Origin: Kitasatospora viridis
GTDB taxonomy: Bacteria > Actinomycetota > Actinomycetes > Streptomycetales > Streptomycetaceae
Direction of reading: 5' to 3'
Length of the DNA stretch: 64,000 nt
Assembly (NCBI RefSeq): GCF_007829815.1
Contig: NZ_VIWT01000003.1
Coordinates: 372,001 to 436,000 of the forward strand
Both the position numbers and the translations under genes were made by a program. A model generated the notes under the pieces. The model was not told where the DNA came from. It did no database searches and saw only the letters and a list, made by a program, of their open reading frames with translations. Positions 24,889 through 33,619 of the stretch are shown piece by piece; positions within the stretch are counted from its first letter, which is position 1, and each line of letters begins with the position of its first letter.

Positions 24889-25844
24889 GCCTCCAAGCAT
24901 CCCCGGCCCAGGTCCCGTCCGGTGTGCTGACCGCCCGTCACCGTCTCCCAGAGCCCGTCCCGCTCCACCACCCGCCGCCCGAGCAGGCGCTGCCAGGCCC
25001 GCTCGCCGCCGTCCTCGTCGCGCCAGGACCACATCCGCGTGGTGGCCTCGTGCAGCGGGCTCAGTCCGGTGAACCCGATCGCGCCGTGCAGTTGGTGGGC
25101 GATCCGGGCGATCTCGGCCACCGAGGCGGCGGCCTGTGCGGCGGCGATCCAGGCGGCGGTCTCGATCTCCTCCGCGCCCGCCCGGCCGACGGCGTCGACG
25201 GCCGCCGTGACCAGGGCCGTCTCCTCGACCAGCCGCGCCTGCTCCTGCTTGACCGCCTGGAAGCGGTCCAGCGGGCGGCCGAACTGCACCCGCGAGGCGG
25301 TGTGAGTCACCGTCAGCTCGACGCACCGGCGGGCCGCTCCGGCGATCAGCGCGGCGCGCGCCAGGCCGGACCGCCAGTGCGCCTCCCGGGCCAGCTCGGC
25401 CGGCACCCGGCGGACCCGTTCGGCCGGGACGGCCGCGTCGAGCAGCACCAGCTCGTCGCGGGGCTCGCCCGCCAGGTTGCCGCCGGGCAGCAGCCGGTAC
25501 TCGCCGGCGGTCAGCACCAGCAGCGCGGGCCCGCCCCACGGGCCGTCGGTGAGCACGACCACCGCGTCTGCCCCGCGCGCCCAGGGCACCCGGTGCAGGG
25601 TTCCGCTCACCCGCAGGGCGTCGTCGAGTCCGCGCGCGCCGACCGGGCCGACCCGGTGCTGTGCGTCGGGCCGGGCGAAGCGGGCCTCCAGCGGGCCGGC
25701 GGCGAAGGTGACCACGCCGGCGGGCAGCGCGAGCCCGGCCCGTTCCACCAGCGGGCCCGCGACCAGGGCGGCCTCCGCCACCGGGCCGGCGGTGCCGTGG
25801 TACCCGGCCTCCCGCGCTACGGCCAGTTCGTTCTCGATGCTCAT
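24870..25844 (-). CDS. Acyl-CoA dehydrogenase, small subunit type
   Basis: 324 aa, shorter than a classical acyl-CoA dehydrogenase (about 380). The N-terminal half is divergent, and the C-terminal bundle is recognisable (ARAALIAGAARRCVELTVTHTASRVQFGRPLDRFQAVKQEQARL, then QLHGAIGFTGLSPLHEATTRMW). The terminal TNEI-type motif is missing. ATG 25844 overlaps the stop of the preceding full-length dehydrogenase as ATGA. Such adjacent pairs in actinobacteria form alpha2beta2 heterotetramers for steroid or other branched acyl-CoAs, and this is inferred here. Confidence 0.82.
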   Translation of the reverse strand: MSIENELAVAREAGYHGTAGPVAEAALVAGPLVERAGLALPAGVVTFAAGPLEARFARPDAQHRVGPVGARGLDDALRVSGTLHRVPWARGADAVVVLTDGPWGGPALLVLTAGEYRLLPGGNLAGEPRDELVLLDAAVPAERVRRVPAELAREAHWRSGLARAALIAGAARRCVELTVTHTASRVQFGRPLDRFQAVKQEQARLVEETALVTAAVDAVGRAGAEEIETAAWIAAAQAAASVAEIARIAHQLHGAIGFTGLSPLHEATTRMWSWRDEDGGERAWQRLLGRRVVERDGLWETVTGGQHTGRDLGRGCLEACVPPA

Positions 25845-26992
25845 CGGGCCGCCTCCAGGCCTCGGGTGATGATGCCGCGCAGGATCTCGTTGGTGCCGCC
25901 GCGCAAGGTGTAGCCGGGCGAGTGCAGGACGGCGGTGGCGAGGAGCTCCGGGTAGCTGCCCCGGGTCGCGTCGGAGCGGGCCGGCACTGGGAGGATCTCC
26001 CGTGCCTCGTTGACGAGTTCGCCCTCGAAGCGGGTGCCGAGGTCCTTCACCAGGGCTGCCTGCACGTCCGCCGCCCGGCCGGCCTCCAGGGCGGCCGCGA
26101 CGCCCAGCGAGAGCTGCCGGATCGCGGCGAGCCGGGCGGTGAGCCGCCCGACCCGAGCGTGCTGCTCGGAGCCGCAGGCACCCCGGCGCAGTTCGGCGAC
26201 CAGCGCGGTCAGCAGCGGCAGGGTGGAGAGGAACCGCTCCGGGCCGCTGCGTTCCAGTGCCAGTTCGCCGGTCACCTGCCGCCAGCCGTCCCCGGGACGC
26301 CCGAGCAGCGCGTCCTCGGCGAGCTCGACGCCCGCCAAGTGCAGGTAGTTGAAGGTGTGTTCGCCGCTCAGCAGCCGGATCGGCTCGACCCGCACGCCCG
26401 GAGCCCGCAGGTCCACGACGAACTGGCTCAGCCCGGCGTGCCGGTCCGTACTCTCGGCGGTCCGGGCGAGCACGATGGCGTAGTGGTTGACGTGGGCGCC
26501 GCCCGTCCACATCTTGGTGCCGTTCAACCGCCAGCCGCTGTCGGTGCGTTCGGCCCTGGTCCGGACGGCGGCCAGGTCCGAGCCGGCTTCGCGCTCGCTC
26601 ATGCCGATCGAGAAGAAGCACTCGCCGGCCGCGATGGCGGGCAGGTAGCGCCGCCGCTGCGCGTCCGTCCCGTGCCGCAGGATGGACGGCCCGGCCTGCC
26701 GGTCGGCCACCCAGTGCGCCGAGACGGGGGCGCCTGCAGCCAGCAACTCCTCGATGACGACGTACCGTTCGAGGTTGCCCCGGCCGTGCCCGCCGTACTC
26801 GCGGGGCAGCGCCATGCCGACCCAGCCCCGCGCGGCGAGCCGGCGGCTGAACTCCGGGTCCCACCCGGTCAGCCACGAGTCGGGCCGGCCCAGCACGGTG
26901 CCCGCGGCCCGCTCCGCGGCCAGGAACTCCCGCACCTCCCGCCGCAATTCCCGAGTCTCGGCCGGAAGTCCTACTGCTTCACTGTCCAACAT
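25841..26992 (-). CDS. Acyl-CoA dehydrogenase, full-length subunit
   Basis: 383 aa with good family motifs: MALPREYGGHGRGNLERYVVIEELLAAGAPV, then CFFSIGMSEREAGSDLAAVRTRA, then LNGTKMWTGGAHVNHYAIVLAR, then YTLRGGTNEILRGIITRGL. The end has GGTNEI, with glycine where the medium-chain enzyme has its catalytic Glu. This is usual for FadE-type actinobacterial subunits with the base elsewhere. It oxidises an acyl-CoA to the enoyl-CoA with FAD, and is coupled to the next gene. ATG 26992. Confidence 0.88.
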   Translation of the reverse strand: MLDSEAVGLPAETRELRREVREFLAAERAAGTVLGRPDSWLTGWDPEFSRRLAARGWVGMALPREYGGHGRGNLERYVVIEELLAAGAPVSAHWVADRQAGPSILRHGTDAQRRRYLPAIAAGECFFSIGMSEREAGSDLAAVRTRAERTDSGWRLNGTKMWTGGAHVNHYAIVLARTAESTDRHAGLSQFVVDLRAPGVRVEPIRLLSGEHTFNYLHLAGVELAEDALLGRPGDGWRQVTGELALERSGPERFLSTLPLLTALVAELRRGACGSEQHARVGRLTARLAAIRQLSLGVAAALEAGRAADVQAALVKDLGTRFEGELVNEAREILPVPARSDATRGSYPELLATAVLHSPGYTLRGGTNEILRGIITRGLEAAR

Positions 26993-27009
26993 TCGCCCTC
27001 TCCCTCCGG

Positions 27010-27801
27010 TCAGTTGCCGGTGAACCGCGGCCGGCGGCGCTCGCGCTGGGCCTGGACTCCCTCGCGGAAGTCCTCGGTGGTGACGGTCACCGGCTGGGCC
27101 AGCGCCTCCCAGGCCAGCGCCTGTTCGACGCCGAGGTGCCCGTGGGCCAGTCCGCTCTTGGTCAACCGCACGGCCAGCGGTGCGGCGGCGGCGATCTCCT
27201 CGGCCGTTTCGAGGGCGACCGCCAGCACCTGCTCGGCGGGGACGGCCCGGTGCACCAGCCCGATCGCCGCTGCCTGACGGCCCGTCATCAATCGCCCAGT
27301 CAGCAGCAGTTCGCGTGCCCGGGCCGGGCCGACCGCGTCGGCGAGCAGCGTGGTGGTGGCCATCCCGGGGTGCAGTCCTAGCCGCACGAAGGGTGCGCCG
27401 AGTCGCGCCTCCTCGGCCGCGTAGCGCAGGTCGCAGGCCAGCGCGAGCGCCAGTCCGGCGCCCACCGCGTGCCCGTTGACGGCGGCGATGGTGGGCACGG
27501 GCAGGTCGCGGACGGTCAGCCAGCTCCGGTAGAACGCGGCGAGTTGCTCCCGGGTGTCGGCCAGGCCCTGCCCGTGCCGGTCGGCGAGCTCGCCGAGGTC
27601 GGCCCCCGAGCAGAACGCGGGCCCGGTGCCGGTGACCACAACGGCCCGCAGGTCGGGGTCGTCACCCAGCTCCCGGACGGCTCGGCGCCAACTCCCGGTC
27701 AGCCGGGCGCTCATCGGGTTGCGCTTCTCGGGGTGGTCGAAGGTCAGCAGCGCCACGCCGTTCGGTCGGCGCTCGACGCGCAGTGGTTCCTGTTCGCTCA
27801 T
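27010..27801 (-). CDS. Crotonase-fold protein (enoyl-CoA hydratase/isomerase family)
   Basis: 263 aa. The crotonase pattern is clear: VALLTFDHPEKRNPMS, GPAFCSGADLGEL (first oxyanion glycine), VNGHAVGAGLALALACDLRYAAEEARLG, and LLLTGRLMTGRQAAAIGLVHR. Both usual catalytic glutamates look absent: GAGLALA stands where hydratases have GGGCELA, and APFVRLGL where they have QPEIxLG. It may be an isomerase, hydrolase or decarboxylase rather than a hydratase. It is third in the CoA-transferase to dehydrogenase operon, with gaps of 17-36 bp. Confidence 0.85.
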   Translation of the reverse strand: MSEQEPLRVERRPNGVALLTFDHPEKRNPMSARLTGSWRRAVRELGDDPDLRAVVVTGTGPAFCSGADLGELADRHGQGLADTREQLAAFYRSWLTVRDLPVPTIAAVNGHAVGAGLALALACDLRYAAEEARLGAPFVRLGLHPGMATTTLLADAVGPARARELLLTGRLMTGRQAAAIGLVHRAVPAEQVLAVALETAEEIAAAAPLAVRLTKSGLAHGHLGVEQALAWEALAQPVTVTTEDFREGVQAQRERRRPRFTGN

Positions 27802-27837
27802 CGTGTGCTCCAGTCGGAAATGACAGCTAGTGCCGCG

Positions 27838-29013
27838 TCAGGGGCGTTGGCCGAGCTCGGCGAAGACCTCGTCGGTGTGCTCGCCGAGCCGGGGGCAGTG
27901 CCGGTGCAGGCCGGCGGGGGTGGCGTGGAACCGGACGGGCTGGCCGATCAGTTGGTAGGCGCCCTCGGTCGGGTGCTCCGCCGCCTGTACCAGGCCGCCC
28001 TCGATCGCGTAGTCGCTGCTCGCGGCCTGGTCCAGGCTGAGCACGGGCGCGGCCGGGATGCTCACCGAGTCGCAGTACTCCTGCCACTCGGCGTTGCTGT
28101 GCCGGGCCGCGAACCCGTCCATCAGCGCGTACAGTTCGTCGGCGTTGCGGGCCCGCTCGGCGAGGCTCGCGAAGCGCGGGTCGGCGGCGAGGTCGGGGCG
28201 GCCGACGTGGGCGAAGAAGTCCTGCCAGTTGCGGTCGCTGTAGGGCAGGATGCACATCCAGCCGTCGGCCGTCCGGGCGGCCCGGCGCTGCGAGCTGAGC
28301 GCCCGCGAGTAGCCGAACGGGCCCTGCGGCTCCAGGGTGGCGGCGGCCAGGTGCTCCACCAGGTTGAAGGCGAGCATGGTGTCGGCCATCGGCACCTCGA
28401 CGTGCTGGCCCTGGCCAGTGCGGTCGCGGTGGTGCAGCGCGGCGAGCACGGACTGCACGATGACCAGTCCGCAGATCTTGTCCGCGAGCACCGTGGGCAC
28501 GAAGTACGGTACGCCGCTGACCTGTTCGTTCAGCCAGACCAGGCCGGAGGCGGCCTGCACGATGTCGTCGTAGGCGGGTCGCCCGCCCAACTCCGAGTCG
28601 CTGCGGTAGCCCTGGGCGTTCAGGTAGACCAGCCCCGGGTGACCGGCCGCCACCTGCGGGTAGCCGAGCCCGAGGCGGTCCAGCGCCTGCGGGCGGACGT
28701 TGGTGACGAACACGTCGGCGGTCGCCAGCAGCGCCAGCAGCGCGTCCCGGCCGCCCGGCGCCTTGAGGTCGATCACCACGCTGCGCTTGTTGCGGTTGAG
28801 GTTGAGCGCGGCGGCGCCCATACCCGGGCTGCGGGTGGGCGGGAGGTGGCGGGTCAGATCGCCCGTGGGCGGCTCTACCTTGATCACGTCGGCGCCGAGG
28901 TCGCCGAGCAGCTGCGTGGCGTAGGGCGCCATGATCACGCTGGCGAGTTCGACCACGCGGACGCCGTCGAGCGGGCCAACCTGGGGTGTGCTGCCCTGTG
29001 GCGCAGTCGCCAT
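27838..29013 (-). CDS. CaiB/BaiF (class III) CoA transferase
   Basis: 391 aa. Typical motifs: GPLDGVRVVELASVIMAPYATQLLGDLGADVIKVEPPTGD, then NLNRNKRSVVIDLKAPGGRDALLAL, then ADVFVTNVRP, with the conserved Asp nucleophile region near YDDIVQAASG. These enzymes move CoA to a carboxylic acid through a mixed anhydride and so activate a substrate for the rest of the operon. ATG 29013 is chosen; ATG 29049 and TTG/ATG up to 29067 are in frame. It is first in the operon and divergent from a LysR gene. Confidence 0.88.
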   Translation of the reverse strand: MATAPQGSTPQVGPLDGVRVVELASVIMAPYATQLLGDLGADVIKVEPPTGDLTRHLPPTRSPGMGAAALNLNRNKRSVVIDLKAPGGRDALLALLATADVFVTNVRPQALDRLGLGYPQVAAGHPGLVYLNAQGYRSDSELGGRPAYDDIVQAASGLVWLNEQVSGVPYFVPTVLADKICGLVIVQSVLAALHHRDRTGQGQHVEVPMADTMLAFNLVEHLAAATLEPQGPFGYSRALSSQRRAARTADGWMCILPYSDRNWQDFFAHVGRPDLAADPRFASLAERARNADELYALMDGFAARHSNAEWQEYCDSVSIPAAPVLSLDQAASSDYAIEGGLVQAAEHPTEGAYQLIGQPVRFHATPAGLHRHCPRLGEHTDEVFAELGQRP

Positions 29014-29120
29014 GGCACGTCTCCGATCTGCGTCGGGAACCGGGCTCATCCACCGGTCCGGTGACATTCAGTCAACCGCCGGGTGCTCCATAGCGTCCAA
29101 TACATCTTCCCCGCCCGTCC

Positions 29121-29138
29121 CATATGCTCTGCCATATG
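29121..29138. promoter_or_regulatory. Paired CATATG boxes, candidate LysR binding region
   Basis: CATATG occurs at 29121-29126 and 29133-29138, each self-complementary, in the spacer between the CoA-transferase operon and the LysR gene. Start-to-start spacing is 12 bp, close to one helical turn. Confidence 0.35.
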
Positions 29139-29179
29139 CCGCGCCGCATGCCGTACTCCAGGAACCGGAGGGAACTGCC

Positions 29180-30115
29180 ATGGAACTGACCCAGCGCCTG
29201 CTCCAGCAGGTCGTCGTGCTGGCCGAGGAGCAGCACTTCGGCCGCGCCGCCGAGCGGCTCGGCATGAGCCAGCCGCCGCTGAGCCAGGCGATCCAGCGCC
29301 TGGAGCGCGGGCTGCGGGTCAGCCTCTTCGACCGGGGCCCGCACGGCGCCCGGCCGACCCCGGCCGGGCGCGCCTTCGCCGAGGACGCCCGTCGGCTGCT
29401 CGACGCCCAGCAGGCCGCCGTCGACCGGGCCCGGCGGATCGCGGCCGGCGAGCAGGGCGAGCTGCGGCTCGGCTTCGTCGGCAGCCTCGGCTACCGGCTG
29501 GTGCCGCGGCTGCTCCGCCTCGCCCACGCCGAACTCCCGGACCTGCGGCTCCAGTTGAGCCAGCGCCCGTCAACGGAGTTGCTGGACCTGCTGCGCACCG
29601 GCGCCCTCGACCTCGCCCTGGTCCGCCTCCCGGTGGCCGACACCGACCGACTGACGGTGCAACAGGTCGGTGTCGAGCGGCTGGTCGCCGTGCTGCCCGA
29701 CCGGCACCCGCTGGCCGGCCGGAGCTCGCTCGCCCTGCACGACCTCGCCGGCGAGCCGTTCGCGCTGCCCCGGCCGGGCGCCCTGCCCGGCCTCGCCCGG
29801 CAGGTCGCCCTCGCCTGCGCCGAAGCCGGCTACACCCCGCAGGCGCTGGGCCACGCCGACGACCTGCCGGGCCTGCTCAGTTACGTCGGCGCCGGTCTCT
29901 GCGTCGCTGTCGCGCCCGAGCAAGTGCGCTCGCTGGGCCTGCCCGGCGTCAGCTGCCGCCCGCTGGACGGGGACTCACCCCACCTGGAGACCACGGTCGC
30001 CGCCGTCCACCGCCCGGAGCAGCCGGACGCCGCCACCCGCCAGGTGCTGCGGCTGCTCGGCATCGCGACGGCGACGGACACGGCAACGGACACGGACACG
30101 GAGCCCGGGACCTGA
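29180..30115 (+). CDS. LysR-family transcriptional regulator
   Basis: 311 aa. The N-terminal winged HTH is MELTQRLLQQVVVLAEEQHFGRAAERLGMSQPPLSQAIQRLERGLRVSLFDRGPHG. The effector-binding domain begins near residue 90 (GELRLGFVGSLGYRLVPRLLR). The C-terminus is a Thr/Asp/Ala tail coded by a short imperfect repeat of ACGGACACGG type. It is divergent from the CoA-transferase operon, the usual place for its activator. ATG 29180 follows GGAGGGAAC. Confidence 0.9.
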   Translation: MELTQRLLQQVVVLAEEQHFGRAAERLGMSQPPLSQAIQRLERGLRVSLFDRGPHGARPTPAGRAFAEDARRLLDAQQAAVDRARRIAAGEQGELRLGFVGSLGYRLVPRLLRLAHAELPDLRLQLSQRPSTELLDLLRTGALDLALVRLPVADTDRLTVQQVGVERLVAVLPDRHPLAGRSSLALHDLAGEPFALPRPGALPGLARQVALACAEAGYTPQALGHADDLPGLLSYVGAGLCVAVAPEQVRSLGLPGVSCRPLDGDSPHLETTVAAVHRPEQPDAATRQVLRLLGIATATDTATDTDTEPGT

Positions 30116-30122
30116 GCCCGCC

Positions 30123-30773
30123 TCAGTCCCCCTTGCACAGCAGCAGTTGCACCGCCTCCACCGTGTTGCCGTTCATCGTCGCGACGTCCAGCCGGCGCTC
30201 CCGGACCAGCTCGAACTCCCCGAGCAGCTCACGCAGGTGACCGATCTCGTGGTGGCGCACCAGCGCGCCGTCGCCGGTGGCGAATACCCCGTACGGGGCG
30301 CCGGAGCGCTCGGCGTGCGCGGCGTAGCGGGTGCGGTTGCGCGCGTCCTGCTGGAGCAGCACGTCGCTGACGTAGAGCAGGCCGCCCGGCGCCAGCACCC
30401 GGTGCAGTTCGGCGATCATCGCGCGCTGGTCGCCGGCGTCCGGCACGCAGGTCAGCACGGCGAACAGCAGCACCAGGTCCAGGCCGGCGTCCGGCCGGGC
30501 CAGGCGCGGGGGCGCTTCCAGCACGTCGAACCGCAGGCCCGGCAGCAGGCCCCGCCCCCGCTCGACCAGCGCGGGCGACAGGTCCGCCCCGGACACGTCG
30601 GTGAAGCCGAGCGAGCCCAGCTCGCCCATCAACCGACCGTAGCCGCAACCGTAGTCGAGCACCCGGGCGCCCCGGTCCAGCTCCGCCAGCCAGTCGGGCG
30701 CGAGCGGGTGGGTGAAGGTCTTGGTCGCGCCGATGCCGTCCCAGTAGGCGAGGTGGGTGTCAGGTTCGTTCAT
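30123..30773 (-). CDS. SAM-dependent methyltransferase
   Basis: 216 aa. Motif I is VLDYGCGYGRLMGELG, followed by VSGADLSPALVERG, the FAVLTCVPD post-II region and LAPGGLLYVSDVLLQQD. This is the methyltransferase class 11/25 pattern for small molecules. ATG 30773 begins MNEPDTHLAYWDG; the frame stays open 9 codons further. It is divergent from the I36-like gene across a spacer with an inverted repeat. Substrate unknown. Confidence 0.85.
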   Translation of the reverse strand: MNEPDTHLAYWDGIGATKTFTHPLAPDWLAELDRGARVLDYGCGYGRLMGELGSLGFTDVSGADLSPALVERGRGLLPGLRFDVLEAPPRLARPDAGLDLVLLFAVLTCVPDAGDQRAMIAELHRVLAPGGLLYVSDVLLQQDARNRTRYAAHAERSGAPYGVFATGDGALVRHHEIGHLRELLGEFELVRERRLDVATMNGNTVEAVQLLLCKGD

Positions 30774-30806
30774 GCCCGGAGCATACCGACGCACCGTCAA
30801 CCATAT

Positions 30807-30831
30807 TCGAACGACTATTTCCCACGTTCGA
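30807..30831. promoter_or_regulatory. Inverted repeat TCGAACG-N11-CGTTCGA
   Basis: A perfect 7-bp dyad around an AT-rich 11-bp centre, between the divergent methyltransferase and I36-like genes. Confidence 0.4.
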
Positions 30832-30922
30832 GTGACACTCCGTCACCGCCTGCGCCAGGCGGCACCGGCTCGCGGACCACGATGGGGGCGACCCCCGGTT
30901 CACCGATCCTTGGAGCCCCGTC

Positions 30923-31282
30923 ATGGCACTCCGTTCCTGGCCCCTGGCCACCGCCCTGTCCGTCGCCGCACTGCTGCTCCCGGTCGTCGGCGCCCAGAGC
31001 GCCCGGGCCGACAACCCGCCGCCCTGCAACGGCGGTTCGATCTGCTTCTGGAGCGAGGACGGCTTCCACGGCGCGACCTGGGAGTGGACCTCCAACAGCG
31101 GCTACCGCGACATGCCGCCGAACCTGCACGACCACGTCGGCTCCTTCGTCGCCAACACCCGTGCCTGCTTCATCAACTGGCAGCCGGTCGAGAAGCGCGA
31201 CGTGTTCTCGGGCGACTGGCGCTCCCAGTACCTGGGCGACTTCGGCGGGCGGATCGACGGGGTCGGCCCCGGCAAGTGCTGA
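30923..31282 (+). CDS. Secreted peptidase inhibitor family I36-like protein
   Basis: 119 aa with a Sec signal peptide (cleavage near ARA-DN at about residue 29). The mature domain is a beta/gamma-crystallin-like unit: PCNGGSICFWSEDGFHGATWEWTSN, then VGSFVANTRACFINW, then YLGDFGGRIDGVGPGKC. The CxxGxICFW motif and four cysteines match the I36 family, whose type member inhibits metalloproteases such as thermolysin. Export to the medium or wall is expected. Confidence 0.85.
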   Translation: MALRSWPLATALSVAALLLPVVGAQSARADNPPPCNGGSICFWSEDGFHGATWEWTSNSGYRDMPPNLHDHVGSFVANTRACFINWQPVEKRDVFSGDWRSQYLGDFGGRIDGVGPGKC

Positions 31283-31298
31283 GCCTCGCAGCGCTCCG

Positions 31299-32504
31299 TC
31301 AGTCGATGGGTGCACCCACGTAGTTCACCGCGAACGCCGTCGAGTGGGCTGGTGAGTCGCGGAGTTGGGCGAGCCGGGAGAGCTGCAACCGGTGCAGGAA
31401 CGGCGCGTCCGGCCCGTCGGGATCGGGGCTGTGCAGCAGGTGCAGCAGCCAGTGCGAGAACTCCTGGGCCTGCCAGATCCGCGGCAGCCGCGCCGCCGAG
31501 TAGCCCGCCAACTCGCCCTCCCGGCCCGCGTAGTGGGCGAGCAGGCGGCGGGCGAGCTCGGCGGCGTCGGCGATGGCGAGGTTCATGCCCTTGCCGCCCG
31601 CCGGGGAGATGATGTGCGCCGCGTCGCCGAGCAGGAAGAGCCGCCCGTGCCGCATCGGCTCGGTGACGTGGCTGCGCATGTCCAGCACGGCCTTCTCGGT
31701 GATCGGGCCGGGCTTCAACTCGTCGCCGGTCATGGCGAGCCGCCGGTGCAGCGCCGACCAGATCCGCTCGTCGGGCCAGTTCGCCGGATCGTCGCCCAGC
31801 GGGCACTGGAGGTAGAAGCGCGAGACCGAGGGCGTGCGCAGCATGTGGCCCGCGAACCCGTCCTCGTGCAGCGCGTAGACGATCTCGCGCGTGGCCGGCG
31901 GGGTCTCGGCGAGCACGGCGAGCCAGCCGAACTCGTGCTGCTTGCCATATTCGTGCTGGCCGAACTCGTGCTGGCCGTGTCCTTGGCGCAGCCGCTCGGG
32001 CACGGCCGCGCGGCTGATCCCGTGGAACCCGTCGGCCCCGGCGACGAACTCGCACTCGATCTCGACGTCCGCCGCCCGCACCAGCGCGCGGTCGCCGTCC
32101 AGTCCGGTGAGTGCCTCGGCCCCCTGCTCGAAGAGCAGCGTGCCGCCCGCGTCGAGGTAGGCGTCGATCAAGTCCCGCACCAGGAACTGCTGCGGGTACA
32201 CGTGGTGCACCCGCCCGCCGGACAACTCGCCGTAGGGCACCGAGAACCGCTCGCCGCGGTGGCGGAACTCGCAGGCGCCGTGCTCGGCGCCCTCGGCCAC
32301 CAACTGCCCGGCCAACCCGTGCCGGGCCAGGAACTCCACCGTCCCGGGCTCGATCAGCCCGGCCCGGGCCCGCGCCTGGACGTACTCCCGGCTGTGCCGC
32401 TCCAGCACCAGGCAGTCGATCCCGGCCTGCCGCAGCACGTTCGCCAGCACCAGCCCCGCCGGGCCGGCGCCGATCACGGCCACCTGCGTGCGCAGACGCT
32501 CCAC
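31299..32504 (-). CDS. pobA: 4-hydroxybenzoate 3-monooxygenase (p-hydroxybenzoate hydroxylase)
   Basis: 401 aa group A flavin monooxygenase. The FAD site is GAGPAG at 12-17, then ARAGLIEPGTVEFL and GADGFHGISR (the DG motif), and LLGDAAHIISPAGGKGMNLAIAD (the GD motif). All are close to PobA, which makes protocatechuate from 4-hydroxybenzoate with NAD(P)H and O2. Residues 178-193 are an unusual block of three QHE(F/Y)G units in the loop before FGWLAVLAE. No pca genes or PobR are adjacent. ATG 32504. Confidence 0.88.
   Translation of the reverse strand: MERLRTQVAVIGAGPAGLVLANVLRQAGIDCLVLERHSREYVQARARAGLIEPGTVEFLARHGLAGQLVAEGAEHGACEFRHRGERFSVPYGELSGGRVHHVYPQQFLVRDLIDAYLDAGGTLLFEQGAEALTGLDGDRALVRAADVEIECEFVAGADGFHGISRAAVPERLRQGHGQHEFGQHEYGKQHEFGWLAVLAETPPATREIVYALHEDGFAGHMLRTPSVSRFYLQCPLGDDPANWPDERIWSALHRRLAMTGDELKPGPITEKAVLDMRSHVTEPMRHGRLFLLGDAAHIISPAGGKGMNLAIADAAELARRLLAHYAGREGELAGYSAARLPRIWQAQEFSHWLLHLLHSPDPDGPDAPFLHRLQLSRLAQLRDSPAHSTAFAVNYVGAPID
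31926..31973 (-). repeat. In-frame triple repeat inside pobA
   Basis: Three near-identical 15-bp units code for QHEFG, QHEYG and, after one Lys, QHEFG. The outer two share CCGAACTCGTGCTG exactly on the plus strand. The repeat keeps the frame. Confidence 0.8.
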
Positions 32505-32544
32505 GGGCCCCTCCCTCCGTCGACGTCCGAGCCTACGACGCCCC

Positions 32545-33522
32545 CTAGTGTGGCAGGTAGGCGGCGGCCGGCGGGCCGGCGGACGGGCCGAGGTAGGGGG
32601 CCAGCCAGTGCGCGTAACTCGCCTGCCAGGGGCCCTTGCGGTAGTCCTCCAGCACCTGGTTCACCCGGGCCAGCAGGTCGGTGTCGCCGAGGTTGGTCGC
32701 GACGCCGAAGTACTTGGTGCCGTAGGGGTGGTCCACCAGGCGCACCGTGGCGTCCTGGGCCACCAGTGACGACCCGTAGGCGGCGTCGGTGAACACCGCG
32801 TCCACCTTGCCCAGTTGCAGCTGGACCAGGCAGTCCACCTCGCTCACCGCGAACACCACGGCGGCCGCGCCGTGCGAGTCCTGGGCGATCTCGTCCTGCT
32901 CGTTGGAACCGGAGGTGATGCACACCCGCTTGCCGCGCAGCGCCTGGTCCAGCGTCTTCGCGGGCGAGCCAGCGCCCACCACGGCCTGGTGGCCGGTCTG
33001 GAAGTAGACGGTGGACATGCCCACTTGGGTCCTGCGCTGGCAGGTGATCGCCATCGCCCGGACCACCAGGTCCACCCGGCGCTGCTGGAGGGCGGGGATC
33101 CGGTCTGCGGCGGGCGTGCTGACGTAGTGCACGTTGCCCGGGTGGTCGCCGACCAGGGCGTTGGCGATCGCGTGCACCAAGTCGATGTCGAAGCCCTCCA
33201 GTTGGCCGGTGATCGGATCCCGCGCGCCCCAGTGGTAGGCGTTCTGGTCCACCCCCACGGTGAGGTAGCCCTGTTTCAGGATCCGGTCCACCTCCGGGCC
33301 GGTGGCGGTCGCGCTCGGCGGCACGCTCCGGGTCGGGTCACAACCGGTGTCGTCCGCCGGGACGGCCGGCGGCGCGCTCACGCCCGCCCCGGGTGTCGCC
33401 GACCGCGCGGCGGCCGGCGCCGGGCCACCGACCGAGCCGCCGACCGAGCCGCATGCCGCGACCAACAGAACCGCCCCCAGCGCCGTCCCCCAGCACCTGG
33501 CGCGGACACGCATCTTCGCCAT
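32545..33522 (-). CDS. Solute-binding lipoprotein (amino-acid/glutamate ABC type)
   Basis: 325 aa. A lipoprotein signal has the lipobox LVAAC with Cys24. A low-complexity Gly/Ser/Pro/Ala linker covers about 25-60. The periplasmic-binding-protein type II domain follows: GYLTVGVDQNAYHWGARDPITGQLEGFDIDLVHAIANAL, then RRVDLVVRAMAITCQRR, and LDQALRGKRVCITSGSNEQ. It resembles glutamate-binding GluB proteins. No permease or ATPase gene is adjacent, so it is an orphan receptor or works with transporters elsewhere. Confidence 0.85.
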   Translation of the reverse strand: MAKMRVRARCWGTALGAVLLVAACGSVGGSVGGPAPAAARSATPGAGVSAPPAVPADDTGCDPTRSVPPSATATGPEVDRILKQGYLTVGVDQNAYHWGARDPITGQLEGFDIDLVHAIANALVGDHPGNVHYVSTPAADRIPALQQRRVDLVVRAMAITCQRRTQVGMSTVYFQTGHQAVVGAGSPAKTLDQALRGKRVCITSGSNEQDEIAQDSHGAAAVVFAVSEVDCLVQLQLGKVDAVFTDAAYGSSLVAQDATVRLVDHPYGTKYFGVATNLGDTDLLARVNQVLEDYRKGPWQASYAHWLAPYLGPSAGPPAAAYLPH

Positions 33523-33619
33523 CCACGATGCTCTCCACGGCCGGGTGTCCGGCAGGCATCCTGCGGCGGGGCGGGAGCTGAACCAGGGCTCAACACTTCA
33601 CACTTCAGACGCCGTCAGG

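Noticed and set aside
30067..30106. Imperfect ACGGACACGG microsatellite at the end of the LysR gene
   Set aside because: It keeps the frame and only lengthens a disordered tail; no sign of phase variation because unit length is mainly a multiple of three.
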